This document shows, in pieces, positions 1-5,767 of a stretch of DNA of 7,346 nucleotides. How positions within the stretch are numbered: position 1 is the stretch's first letter; the number at the start of each line of letters is the position of its first letter. The notes under the pieces were generated by a model. The model made no database searches, had not been told where the DNA came from, and saw nothing but the letters and a program-made list of their open reading frames with translations. This DNA comes from Alangreenwoodia sp964438605 (GTDB lineage Bacteria > Bacillota > Clostridia > Peptostreptococcales > Anaerovoracaceae). A program made the position numbers and the translations under genes. The stretch is from contig CAYTKT010000069.1 of NCBI GenBank assembly GCA_964438605.1, positions 1 to 7,346 on the forward strand. Direction: 5' to 3'.

Positions 1-54
1 TTTGTGATGATCCTTGTTGATTTACCTCTTGACAAAGGTCATTACATATCAGTG

Positions 55-300
55 TCTGATTAGAAGACCATAGGGCAGATAATCAGGAGACACTTATACT
101 GGATTCGCCTGTGCGCCGCAGAAGATTAGGTTTCTCCAAGACATCAACTGCTGAATGAGGCGAGAAGAACCCTTGAAACGATCCTTGACATCGTCTGTTA
201 TGGGTAGAACGAGCCGAAGCCGCGTGCTTACCGGAGGACTGCCGAAAAAGATTTCCTGATTCCTGCCAAACGCTGTTACGGACTGGGGCTGATCCGGACG
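55..300 (+). pseudogene. Decayed IS5/IS1182-like transposase fragment
   Basis: This is a remnant of an insertion-sequence transposase, with no intact reading frame. In the frame that starts at base 121, a stretch around 145-255 reads LLNEARRTLETILDIV, then a stop, then KPRAYRRTAEKDFL. The combination 'LLNEAR...ETI.D..' followed by 'KPR.YR..A.KDFL' is typical of the N-terminal half of IS5/IS1182-group DDE transposases. In-frame stops (127-129 and 193-195) and the lack of a start or any catalytic motif show it is dead. Similarity fades after about 260. From roughly 284 to 463 another frame stays open without a start, which may be further eroded IS sequence. The family assignment comes from remembered family motifs, not a search. 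Confidence 0.5.
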
Positions 301-753
301 AAGTTTGCTATAACGACGAGAAGTTTCATCTGTCTGTTGGTCATTGCGATGAATGGGAACAGACTTACAGACTTCTTTGTGCGAAATTCTGGAATCAATT
401 TTTCAAGGCGCCCAATCAGATGTTTTATACTGTTGGTATTCAGAAACTGGTATTTTGCAGTTAAGGCGGCTTAATACTGGTGAATGAGCAAGCGCTGCTT
501 ATTTTGACCGATAGAGATAGGCAAAATTCCGATTTGCTCATCCCCGTTGCTGCATTGGCCGACTGAAAACAGATAAAAAATAAGCACAGATGCCAGAATC
601 ATATTCTCTGACATCTGCACTTTTATAGCGTTAAAAAGCGATTTCAACTGCGACAATCATGCCACGCCGGCTGTTTCAGTTTCCAGCTGCCAAGAAGCTG
701 AAAATCTGCAAACGTCCTGATTTTTAGCTTCCAAACTCTGACGCCTTTTTCTG
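301..753. other. Gene-free stretch downstream of mnmA
   Basis: There is no convincing gene here. A minus-strand frame at 471-656 (TTG start) has a hydrophobic middle but no ribosome binding site and no recognisable family, and it overlaps the inverted-repeat element at 485-541. The 3' flank of mnmA (660-753) contains small stems, such as CAGCT/AGCTG around 685-705, but no stem followed by a T-run in the minus direction. I therefore cannot place the mnmA terminator. Confidence 0.4.
485..541. repeat. Short element with TGAGCAA/TTGCTCA inverted ends
   Basis: The sequence ATGAGCAA at the left (484-491) and TTGCTCAT at the right (534-541) form inverted ends about 58 bp apart. The right end, TTTGCTCATCCC (533-544), is repeated exactly at 1966-1977 on the other side of mnmA. 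The inner part, read on the minus strand, also resembles part of that second element (CAAATCGGA, A or G, TTTTGC). This suggests both come from one repeat family. The copy is short and may be internally deleted. Confidence 0.35.
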
Positions 754-1833
754 TCATGCAATCACGCCGCCGCCTACTACAACGTCACCGTCATACAGCA
801 CAGCCGCCTGTCCTTTTGTAATCGCACGCTGCGGCTCGTCGAATCTGACCTTCAGTGTGTCGTTGTCCGTTTGGACAACTGTGGCCCACTGTTCCTGTTG
901 GCGGTAACGCACTTTTGCCTTCAGGCGCATTTCGTCTTTCAGGCACTTTGCTGCAATCAAATTCACGTCTTTCACAGTAAACTCCGCCGTAAACAGATCG
1001 TCGTCTTCCCCGATTATGACCCTATTATTTTTTACGTCAATTCCGCAGACGTACCCCGGCTTTGGCAGCGCCAGCCCCAGGCCTTTCCGTTGACCGATCG
1101 TATAACGGATAATTCCTTTGTGGCGCCCCAACACATTTCCCGCTGTGTCCGTAAAATCTCCGGGCGGATATGTCCTGCCCGTATAATTCTCGATGAACTC
1201 CGCATAAGAGCCGTCCGGCACAAAACAGATGTCCTGGCTCTCCCGCTTCTGTGCGTTTTCAAAGCCCTGCGACTCCGCCAGCGCACGCACGTCCGGTTTG
1301 CTCATCGTACCCAGTGGAAAAATCGTGTGCGCCAGTTGTTCCTGCGTCATGCTATAAAGCACGTAGCTCTGGTCCTTTTGCAAATCAAAAGCTTTTTTTA
1401 GAAGCCAGCGTCCCGTTTCTTCATTATATTCGATGCGCGCATAATGGCCGGTGGCCACGTAATCATATTGAAGATGCTTCGCCCGTTCATAAAGCAGGCC
1501 AAACTTCATATAACGGTTGCAGTCGATGCATGGATTCGGCGTCCTGCCCGATTCGTAAGCGCGAACAAACCTGTCCATCACACATTCCTGAAACCTGTCC
1601 GAAAAGTTGAACACATAATACGGGATTCCCAACTTTGCCGCAACACTCCTGGCATCTTCTACATCTTCCACCGAACAGCAGGAAGAATTATTGGAAATTT
1701 TGATTTCCTCATTATGGAAAAGTTTCATCGTAATTCCCGCACAATCATATCCCTGAGAATGCAGCAGATATGCCGCAACGCTGGAATCCACACCACCGCT
1801 CATTGCGACGATTACTTTTTTCTGTTTCTTCAT
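754..1833 (-). CDS. mnmA: tRNA-specific 2-thiouridylase MnmA
   Basis: MnmA adenylates the C2 position of uridine-34 in tRNA-Lys, tRNA-Glu and tRNA-Gln and inserts sulfur to give 2-thiouridine, which supports codon reading. It is a cytosolic enzyme that takes persulfide sulfur from a cysteine desulfurase. The 359-residue product has normal family length. It has the N-type ATP pyrophosphatase PP-loop SGGVDSS (12-18), the first catalytic cysteine in TPNPCIDCN (Cys102), GHYAR (129-133), KDQSYVLY (153-160), the second catalytic cysteine in SQDICFVPDG (Cys203), IGQRKGLG (246-253), and a C-terminal beta-barrel ending in VVVGGGVIA. The start is set by AGAGGGGAG at 1841-1849, 7 nt upstream. iscR lies upstream on the same strand but is separated by transposon debris, so the expected neighbouring desulfurase gene is missing. 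The gene itself is intact. Confidence 0.98.
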   Translation of the reverse strand: MKKQKKVIVAMSGGVDSSVAAYLLHSQGYDCAGITMKLFHNEEIKISNNSSCCSVEDVEDARSVAAKLGIPYYVFNFSDRFQECVMDRFVRAYESGRTPNPCIDCNRYMKFGLLYERAKHLQYDYVATGHYARIEYNEETGRWLLKKAFDLQKDQSYVLYSMTQEQLAHTIFPLGTMSKPDVRALAESQGFENAQKRESQDICFVPDGSYAEFIENYTGRTYPPGDFTDTAGNVLGRHKGIIRYTIGQRKGLGLALPKPGYVCGIDVKNNRVIIGEDDDLFTAEFTVKDVNLIAAKCLKDEMRLKAKVRYRQQEQWATVVQTDNDTLKVRFDEPQRAITKGQAAVLYDGDVVVGGGVIA

Positions 1834-1840
1834 TTAGATA

Positions 1841-1849
1841 CTCCCCTCT
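1841..1849 (-). promoter_or_regulatory. Ribosome binding site of mnmA
   Basis: On the minus strand AGAGGGGAG lies 7 nt before the ATG at 1833 and fixes the start. The left direct repeat of the 115-bp insertion begins only 6 bp further upstream, so the insertion would fall in the mnmA promoter or leader. Confidence 0.8.
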
Positions 1850-1854
1850 GAACA

Positions 1855-1987
1855 GATGGCAGTTAAAGATGAGCAAAATACATATTTCGCAAAGTCAAGC
1901 AACAACATATAGTTGGTTTTTCATCGAAAACTGCATGTTGATTATTCTTGTAAACAAATCGGAGTTTTGCTCATCCCTGATGGCAGT
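1855..1987. mobile_element. 115-bp MITE-like insertion with 9-bp direct repeats
   Basis: Two exact copies of GATGGCAGT (1855-1863 and 1979-1987) flank a 115-bp segment. Just inside them are inverted ends: GATGAGCAAAA at 1868-1878 and TTTTGCTCATC at 1965-1975, a perfect 11-bp match. Direct repeats outside inverted ends are what a transposition event leaves (target-site duplication plus terminal inverted repeats). The segment has no gene, so it would be a non-autonomous element. The inverted ends begin 4 bp and 3 bp inside the direct repeats, which is slightly ragged. It sits immediately upstream of the mnmA ribosome binding site. The pattern is directly visible; its mobility is inference. Confidence 0.5.
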
Positions 1988-2016
1988 GTCAAATTTACTA
2001 CCTATTTTTTGGTTAT

Positions 2017-2028
2017 TTCTTTAAAGAA
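2017..2028. repeat. 12-bp perfect palindrome before the transposase remnant
   Basis: TTCTTTAAAGAA is its own reverse complement. It lies about 40 bp before the start of the transposase remnant and could be an operator-like site or chance in AT-rich DNA. I did not find clear terminal inverted repeats for the insertion sequence. Confidence 0.3.
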
Positions 2029-2065
2029 CTTTGATTCTAGTCGATAAGAAAATTTACGGAAGACT

Positions 2066-2760
2066 ATGGGAAAAATAAAGTTCCATTTCACCTACCGCGA
2101 ATTCGCAGTGGATTTCTTTAAGATGCTTCTGGACTTCCTGACTAAGAACAGATCTTTTTTGAGGTTTCGTAAGTTTGACGTCCATGTCCTGTCTTTGTGC
2201 CTGATGCTTCGCGTCACCCTATCGCTGTCCCTGCGCAAAATCAAAAATCTGTATAATATCTCAGTCTCCCGTCAGCAGATTGCGAACTGCTGCAAGACCG
2301 CGGAAATGTGCGTCAAGCCATTCGTCGACAACTATGGCTACAACTCTGAGAAAGTGTTTATTGCCGACGAGACGGACATCAAGGTGCGAGACGTCAAGGC
2401 CTGCCTCTGGTTCGTCATGGACACCGCAAAACGCTCTATTCTCAGCTACTGCCAGCTACCGCGCTTCAGACAACCGCGGTGTCGACCCATGCATCTTTGC
2501 CATGCGCACGACTTTCCGGCATCTGAAAAAGCTGCCGATTTCCGCTTCCTCACCGACGGTTCCAGCGCTTGTTCATTTGCTGCCTGGCAGTTCTTCTATG
2601 AGTTCGGCGAGGTCTTCAAGTTTTGCGTCACGTAGGTCATCAGGCTTGTCAATAACGAGGAAAGCTCAAAAGAAGTCTGTCTTTTCAAAAAATGGTCGAA
2701 AGGCTCAACCGGACTTATCAAGCTTCTTACCGGCCTGCCAAACAGATACGCAGACTGCCG
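2066..2760 (+). pseudogene. Broken DDE transposase, IS6/IS240-like
   Basis: This is a dead insertion-sequence transposase of the DDE/RNase-H fold. Reading starts at ATG 2066 with an N-terminal part containing a helix-turn-helix-like segment (ISVSRQQIANCCKTAE). The first catalytic Asp is in FIADETDIKVRD, followed by LWFVMDTAKRSIL. The frame then shifts at about 2445-2465 into SDNRGVDPCIFAMR and FRHLKKLP, and shifts back near 2535 to FRFLTDGSSAC, which holds the second Asp. It meets a TAG at 2633-2635 where the family usually has Gln. After another shift near 2690 the third catalytic residue appears in MVERLNRTYQASYRP. All three catalytic residues can be traced, but two frameshifts and a stop before the last one inactivate it. 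It is oriented against mnmA and iscR and lies where the cysteine desulfurase and scaffold genes would be expected. The exact IS family needs a database search. Confidence 0.85.
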
Positions 2761-2791
2761 CATCACAGTGTTTTTCAATGCCGACTCGACG

Positions 2792-2888
2792 GCCTCTGAT
2801 GGATTGGCCTTTAGAAAAACTTGGCATCAATCCAACAATCTGATCTTCAGTTCAGTCGCCTCTGACGGATTGGTCTTCGGAAAAACTC
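2792..2888. repeat. Imperfect direct repeat, two copies 66 bp apart
   Basis: Copy 1 (2792-2822) and copy 2 (2858-2888) match at 26 of 31 positions, beginning GCCTCTGA and ending AAAAACT. The 66-bp spacing is a multiple of three, and in one plus-strand frame the copies read ASDGLAFRKT and ASDGLVFGKT. They lie between the transposase remnant and the 3' end of iscR. This could be a duplicated IS end, a decayed tandem repeat or a dispersed intergenic repeat. No clear iscR terminator is visible here. Confidence 0.55.
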
Positions 2889-2906
2889 TGCGTGAAACAT
2901 CTCTTT

Positions 2907-3341
2907 TTAAATCACGTAATTATCTGCGGCGCTCTCCTGGTTGTCGAGAATATCCTGAAGCGTAATCCCATCCAGATATTCACAGATTACATCATAAAGT
3001 CCCTTCCAAACAGGCAGCGTCATACAGTTTTCGCTGCGTTCACATGGATTCGGGACGCTGTTCAAACACGCAATCGGCGCAAGACTCCCTTCGGTAATGC
3101 GCAAAATCTCTCCTACTGTGTACTGATAAGGTTCTCTTGCCAGCATATATCCGCCCTGAAATCCGCGGTTCGTCTGAAGCATATCCGATTTATTCAGAAT
3201 CGGGACAATTTGTTCCAGATACTTCTTCGAGATTCCCTGCCTCTCCGCAATGTCCTTTAATGGTACAAATCCGCTGTTCCTATGCTGTGCCAGATCGAGA
3301 AGCATCCGCAGCGCGTACCTTCCTTTCGTCGAAATCTTCAT
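2907..3341 (-). CDS. iscR: Rrf2-family Fe-S cluster regulator, IscR-like
   Basis: This is a 144-residue DNA-binding regulator of the Rrf2 family, which senses Fe-S status and controls Fe-S assembly genes. The start MKISTKGRYALRMLLDLA is the classic Rrf2 opening. The winged helix-turn-helix covers about residues 25-68 (VPLKDIAERQGISKKYLEQI, then NRGFQGGYMLAR). Three cysteines, Cys92, Cys100 and Cys106 (C-x7-C-x5-C), sit in the cluster-binding loop, as in IscR (whose spacing is C-x5-C-x5-C), and unlike the cysteine-metabolism regulator CymR, which lacks them. The start at 3341 is preferred over a longer upstream frame because of this conserved opening and AAGGAAGG at 3346-3353. The longer start would also overlap the promoter. 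Downstream lie a repeat and a dead transposase, then mnmA. It may still regulate Fe-S genes elsewhere. Confidence 0.93.
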   Translation of the reverse strand: MKISTKGRYALRMLLDLAQHRNSGFVPLKDIAERQGISKKYLEQIVPILNKSDMLQTNRGFQGGYMLAREPYQYTVGEILRITEGSLAPIACLNSVPNPCERSENCMTLPVWKGLYDVICEYLDGITLQDILDNQESAADNYVI

Positions 3342-3368
3342 AATACCTTCCTTTCCGCACATCGTTGT

Positions 3369-3404
3369 TACCATATATATACCATATAATTCGTAGGCTT
3401 TCAA
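3369..3404 (-). promoter_or_regulatory. iscR promoter with 11-bp-phased direct repeat
   Basis: Read on the minus strand, TTGAAA (3399-3404), a 17-bp spacer and TATATA (3376-3381) make a sigma-A-type promoter about 35 nt upstream of the iscR start. The motif TATATGGTA occurs twice, at 3380-3388 and 3369-3377. The two copies are 11 bp apart, one helical turn, and overlap the -10 region. This is a plausible site for autoregulation by IscR. The promoter is well supported; the operator role is inferred. Confidence 0.65.
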
Positions 3405-3988
3405 GGTTTTGCTCTGTCACTGCAAAAAGTATTCGTCGATTATAAAACAAAGTGGAATATTTCATGAAAAATCTGTAGGATGCCTTTATCCAATGAGATG
3501 CATTTGCGCTTGTCGTCACCGCCTGACCGACATATCCGCTTCTGATGCGAAGCATCGTTCTCAGTATCAGGAGGAACAAATCTATTACGATGGCAGAAAC
3601 GCCGGGTGCGAACTTCATCTGCAATAGTCTGAGAGATTTACCCGCCTCGAAGTTCGGAAAGCAGTTTTAAGTGCTGCAAATACTGGAAAAATGTCTGCAA
3701 AACCGAAGATTCGGGATGAAAAAGAGAAGAAAAAAAGAATAGACAGCGGCCCGGTAATTAGCCACTCTGTTATTCGTGGATTGATTACCGACAGACTAAT
3801 GCTCCGTCGAAGAACCCTGCGATCTAATACAGGATATTATAAGATTTAATTTTCGATGCAGCAGTTGTTTATACCGGATTTTAATGCAAAATCATGAGAA
3901 ATGGAAAAATGATTCAAGAAAATTCGTTGAAATCGGTGTGTTTTGTAATGATTTGCTCATATTTTGTTTAGCAATTCTTCAAAATAGC
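3405..3988. other. Gene-poor intergenic stretch
   Basis: I recognise no gene here. Open frames on both strands between 3280 and 3627 lack matching ribosome binding sites and family motifs. A 26-codon frame begins at 3591 behind AGGAGG, but the spacing is about 15 nt. The 52-codon frame at 3691-3849 is listed separately. The sequence becomes more AT-rich after 3840, towards the promoter at 3989. Confidence 0.4.
3691..3849 (+). CDS. Possible 52-residue basic protein, uncertain
   Basis: A short frame starts at ATG 3691 and ends at TAA 3847-3849. It begins MSAKPKIRDEKEKKKRID and is rich in Lys and Arg throughout, with GLITDRLMLRRRTLRS near the end. The same frame is open back to a TAG near 3630, so it may be the tail of a decayed gene. 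The only upstream purine run is a weak CTGGAAAA. I do not recognise a family. It could be chance; the compositional bias and the lack of stops are the only support. Confidence 0.18.
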   Translation: MSAKPKIRDEKEKKKRIDSGPVISHSVIRGLITDRLMLRRRTLRSNTGYYKI

Positions 3989-4020
3989 TTTACAAACCTA
4001 TCACAAAACAGCGCTATGAT
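3989..4020 (+). promoter_or_regulatory. Candidate promoter of an orphan transcription unit
   Basis: TTTACA (3989-3994) and TATGAT (4015-4020) resemble sigma-A -35 and -10 boxes, but the spacing is 20 bp, longer than the usual 17. TACAAA at 3991-3996 would give 18 bp with a poorer -35. A strong SD-like sequence and a terminator follow, which makes transcription from here plausible. Confidence 0.4.
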
Positions 4021-4180
4021 ATAACCGTAGTAAGGAGGAAAATAATTTGAATCCTTACTGAAGAATTCTTTTCATAAAAATCTCTCCAACTTAAATCAAA
4101 GTAGAACGAACACGAAACAGACCAAAACAAATGCTGGCGGCACGGGGACGAACTTACAATCGTCCCCGCACTGCTTTTTT
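4015..4180 (+). ncRNA. Candidate small RNA or leader with no gene
   Basis: Between a candidate promoter and a strong terminator lie about 150 nt with no real reading frame. Near the 5' end, AGTAAGGA (4029-4036) and TCCTTACT (4052-4059) form a perfect 8-bp stem around AAGGAGG (4032-4038). The only start at the right distance, TTG at 4047, gives four codons (M-N-P-Y) before TGA. This could be a small RNA, a leader peptide unit, or the scar of a gene deleted between its SD and terminator. The signals are visible; the RNA itself is inference. Confidence 0.35.
4143..4180 (+). terminator. Strong rho-independent terminator, plus strand
   Basis: CGGGGACGA (4143-4151) and TCGTCCCCG (4160-4168) form a perfect 9-bp GC-rich stem with an 8-nt loop. 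A run of six T lies at 4175-4180, six bases after the stem. It ends the orphan unit and faces the minus-strand terminator at 4200-4232. Confidence 0.75.
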
Positions 4181-4199
4181 GTGTGTCCGGCGGCTCACG

Positions 4200-4232
4200 A
4201 AAAAGCCGCCGCAGAAAATAGCAGCGGCGGCT
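4200..4232 (-). terminator. Rho-independent terminator of the Cys-rich gene
   Basis: Read on the minus strand, AGCCGCCGC (4224-4232) pairs with GCGGCGGCT (4204-4212) over 9 bp with an 11-nt loop, followed directly by T residues (4200-4203). It lies about 135 bp beyond the stop of the Cys-rich gene, with no other gene between them. The same left arm can also pair with CGGCGGCT at 4188-4195. Confidence 0.75.
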
Positions 4233-4366
4233 CCGTTAAAACACGACGGGAACGGACAGGTAGTTATCGTTGTTGTTTGATCTGTAAGTTAATGTGTGAT
4301 TTTTATTGTTTTTGAGGTAATAGTAGGTGCGTGTATTGCGTGTTAGTTTCAATATAAAAAAATGGT

Positions 4367-4669
4367 TCAGCAACGACGGCTTCTGCGGTAATTTTCCAGA
4401 ATGTCGTTTAGGGAATCGATCAACTGTGCCAATCTGAATTCCTGGTATCTGTCGTATACTGGCTCTTTTGGCGAACAGCAGCTGATTTCAGGAGGTGGGC
4501 AGGCGCCGCACCTTTTTGATACCGGTCCGCGACATTCAGATTCCACCCGGCATTTCCGGCCGCCTCTATTAGCAACGGTCAGGATAGGACGGGGCTCACA
4601 TCTGCAGGAGTGACAGGGAGAATAATTACAGCAGCAGTTGTCGTGGTGTTGATTATGATTGTTGCACAT
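4367..4669 (-). CDS. Small cysteine-rich protein, possible spore-coat component
   Basis: This is a 100-residue protein with 14 cysteines that I do not assign to a named family. The N-terminus is His- and Cys-rich (CNNHNQHHDNCCC, then CHSCRC at 19-24), which suggests metal binding or disulfide cross-linking. The middle has a spaced pattern of cysteines: C40, C46, C54, C57 and the pair C64-C65. The C-terminus (about 70-94, YDRYQEFRLAQLIDSLNDIL) looks like an amphipathic helix, and the last residue is Cys. There is no signal peptide or membrane segment. The start at 4669 is chosen because GAGAGGAGAG lies at 4679-4688, 9 nt upstream; in-frame ATGs further upstream (4690, 4723) lack an SD. The upstream -10 resembles a sporulation sigma-K site. 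Cys-rich small proteins under such promoters are often spore-coat or exosporium proteins, but that role is inference. Confidence 0.75.
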   Translation of the reverse strand: MCNNHNQHHDNCCCNYSPCHSCRCEPRPILTVANRGGRKCRVESECRGPVSKRCGACPPPEISCCSPKEPVYDRYQEFRLAQLIDSLNDILENYRRSRRC

Positions 4670-4746
4670 GACTGATTGCTCTCCTCTCATGCCGCCGCCG
4701 CTGTCTGCGGCACCCGGCTTCACGGCCGCTTTGCGTCGTGTTGATA

Positions 4747-4776
4747 TATATTATGAATAATACGGGAGTCTGGTGT
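4747..4776 (-). promoter_or_regulatory. Possible sigma-K-type promoter of the Cys-rich gene
   Basis: On the minus strand CATAATATA (4747-4755) fits the sigma-K -10 pattern CATA-N3-TA. An AC-containing ACACC (4772-4776) lies about 16 bp upstream, matching the minimal sigma-K -35. A sigma-A reading is weaker because no TTGACA-like box is correctly spaced. The motif is short and AT-rich, so a chance match is possible. Confidence 0.3.
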
Positions 4777-4868
4777 ATATATTGTCGGTTAAGGAAAAAA
4801 TTTTTTTCCGCGAATTGCAAGAACAAGCTGGATACCCCGCAGTAGAAATTGAAAGTCCAGAGCCTTGG

Positions 4869-5037
4869 TCATGGAGGAAGCCCTGTGGGGGCATCCGTAA
4901 GCGACTGTCGGACTGCGTAAACAGTGTCCAGAAAGTTATCGAACAGTTTTTCGTGGTTGCGGTATTCCAATTTTTTTTCGTGGCCTGCTGTTCAAAAGGT
5001 CCGCCGCAGCCGGAATGTCTTCGTCGGCGTATCGTCT
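4869..5037 (-). pseudogene. Decayed reading frame split at a homopolymer
   Basis: On the minus strand one frame reads DEDIPAAADLLNSRPRK and, after a run of eight A (plus-strand T at 4971-4978), the next frame reads LEYRNHEKLFDNFLDTVYAV and then RQSLTDAP up to TGA at 4869-4871. Removing one A would join them into about 55 residues. The composition looks protein-like, with an acidic start and an amphipathic helix. There is no start codon or SD, and a TAG lies just upstream at 5038-5040. I do not recognise a family. It may be the remains of a small gene preceding the Cys-rich gene. Confidence 0.25.
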
Positions 5038-5047
5038 CTATCGAGAC
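5034..5047. repeat. Small GTCTC/GAGAC hairpin
   Basis: GTCTC (5034-5038) and GAGAC (5043-5047) are separated by 4 nt. No T-run follows on either strand, so it is not a terminator. It may be chance. Confidence 0.25.
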
Positions 5048-5067
5048 TTGAGAGTGGATGATCCTTA

Positions 5068-5095
5068 CTGCCATCTGCCATCTGTCATCTGTCAT
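5068..5095 (+). repeat. 7-bp tandem repeat, four units
   Basis: Four consecutive units run CTGCCAT, CTGCCAT, CTGTCAT, CTGTCAT, differing only by one C-to-T transition. There is no gene here in either direction that I trust. The array could vary in copy number between strains. Its length, 28 bp, is short. Confidence 0.7.
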
Positions 5096-5314
5096 ATGCT
5101 GTCTATGGGGAGGAATGGAATCTGACGATTCTTACAGGGTTGATATGCCGGAACTTCTAAAAACAAACAGAAGGAAAAAGCGATCCAGCAGGTTATGAAA
5201 CTGTTGATTACGAAAGGGATAATCAAAGGCCCCCTTGCTTGTCTTATAGAATTTCACAATGAAGTCAATCCTGTCAAACCTGTCAAACAGGCTATTTTTC
5301 AATAGTTTGTTTAA
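5096..5314. other. Non-coding stretch with one open fragment
   Basis: No gene is supported. A plus-strand frame from 5144 to TAG 5303-5305 is open for 53 codons and reads, in part, KQKEKAIQQVMKLLITKG, but it has no start codon because TGA immediately precedes it. It may be the tail of a decayed gene. CCTGTCAAA occurs in tandem at about 5266-5283. Confidence 0.3.
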
Positions 5315-5404
5315 GTGCGCCGTCTTATTGGCTGTCCTCTACTTTTTTTATCACCTAAGCAGACAGAAGCAGTTGATATTTGCGATTTATTTAAAACGCT
5401 ACTT

Positions 5405-5431
5405 ATTTATAATTATTTAATAATTATAAAT
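5405..5431. repeat. Perfect 27-bp A/T palindrome
   Basis: The 13-bp arms at 5405-5417 and 5419-5431 are exact reverse complements around a single central T at 5418. All 27 bases are A or T. A perfect match this long is notable even in AT-rich DNA. It could extrude as a cruciform or bind a dimeric protein. There is no adjacent gene start. Confidence 0.7.
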
Positions 5432-5734
5432 TATACTCATATAATATATTCGATTGTTAAATTATTCAAAGTCATCTTGCTTATTATTTCATTTTTCTTA
5501 AAAAACAATGTTTAAAGGCTGCTAATTAAAAAAGTAAAAGATTCTTTAATTTTCAATAAAATTAGTGGTTAATATTGATATATTGGCAAAATATCGCTAA
5601 AATTTCTTTAAAAATAAAAAATGCCATAAGTTTTACTCCAATAGGAAACGATATTTACCTTGATTTTTAGAAAACATATGTAACATTTCGCCGTTTTTTT
5701 CGTCTTAATTTATATAGGGGATTTCGCACTTTTT

Positions 5735-5753
5735 AAGAACTCATACCGTTCTT
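5735..5753. repeat. AAGAAC/GTTCTT dyad
   Basis: AAGAAC at 5735-5740 and GTTCTT at 5748-5753 form a 6-bp stem with a 7-nt loop. It lies about 30 bp before the SD-containing hairpin and could be an operator half of that region. No T-run follows. Confidence 0.35.
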
Positions 5754-5767
5754 GATATCGACGAACT

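Noticed and set aside
871..1851. Long plus-strand open frames over mnmA
   Set aside because: They are antisense shadows of a clearly conserved MnmA and have no SD or family motif.
2750..2906. Terminal inverted repeats for the IS6/IS240-like element
   Set aside because: I compared both flanks by eye and found only a weak CGAAGAC-type similarity, not enough to call ends.
3280..3627. Open frames on both strands upstream of iscR
   Set aside because: They overlap the iscR promoter and coding start; no family motif or SD.
4131..4280. ATG frame of about 49 codons starting at 4131
   Set aside because: It runs through two terminator stems and has no SD; its Ala/Arg content comes from the GC-rich stems.
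4401..4613. Plus-strand frame opposite the Cys-rich gene
   Set aside because: It is the antisense of a gene with a better SD and a coherent cysteine pattern.
4773..5051. 92-codon plus-strand frame with GTG start
   Set aside because: There is no SD, no recognisable domain, and it runs through the T8 tract; the minus-strand joined frame looks more protein-like.
5068..5095. CRISPR-like repeat
   Set aside because: Units are only 7 bp and contiguous, with no spacers.
5315..5515. Hydrophobic 66-codon frame in AT-rich DNA
   Set aside because: Hydrophobicity follows from A/T-rich codons; it has no SD and contains the perfect palindrome.
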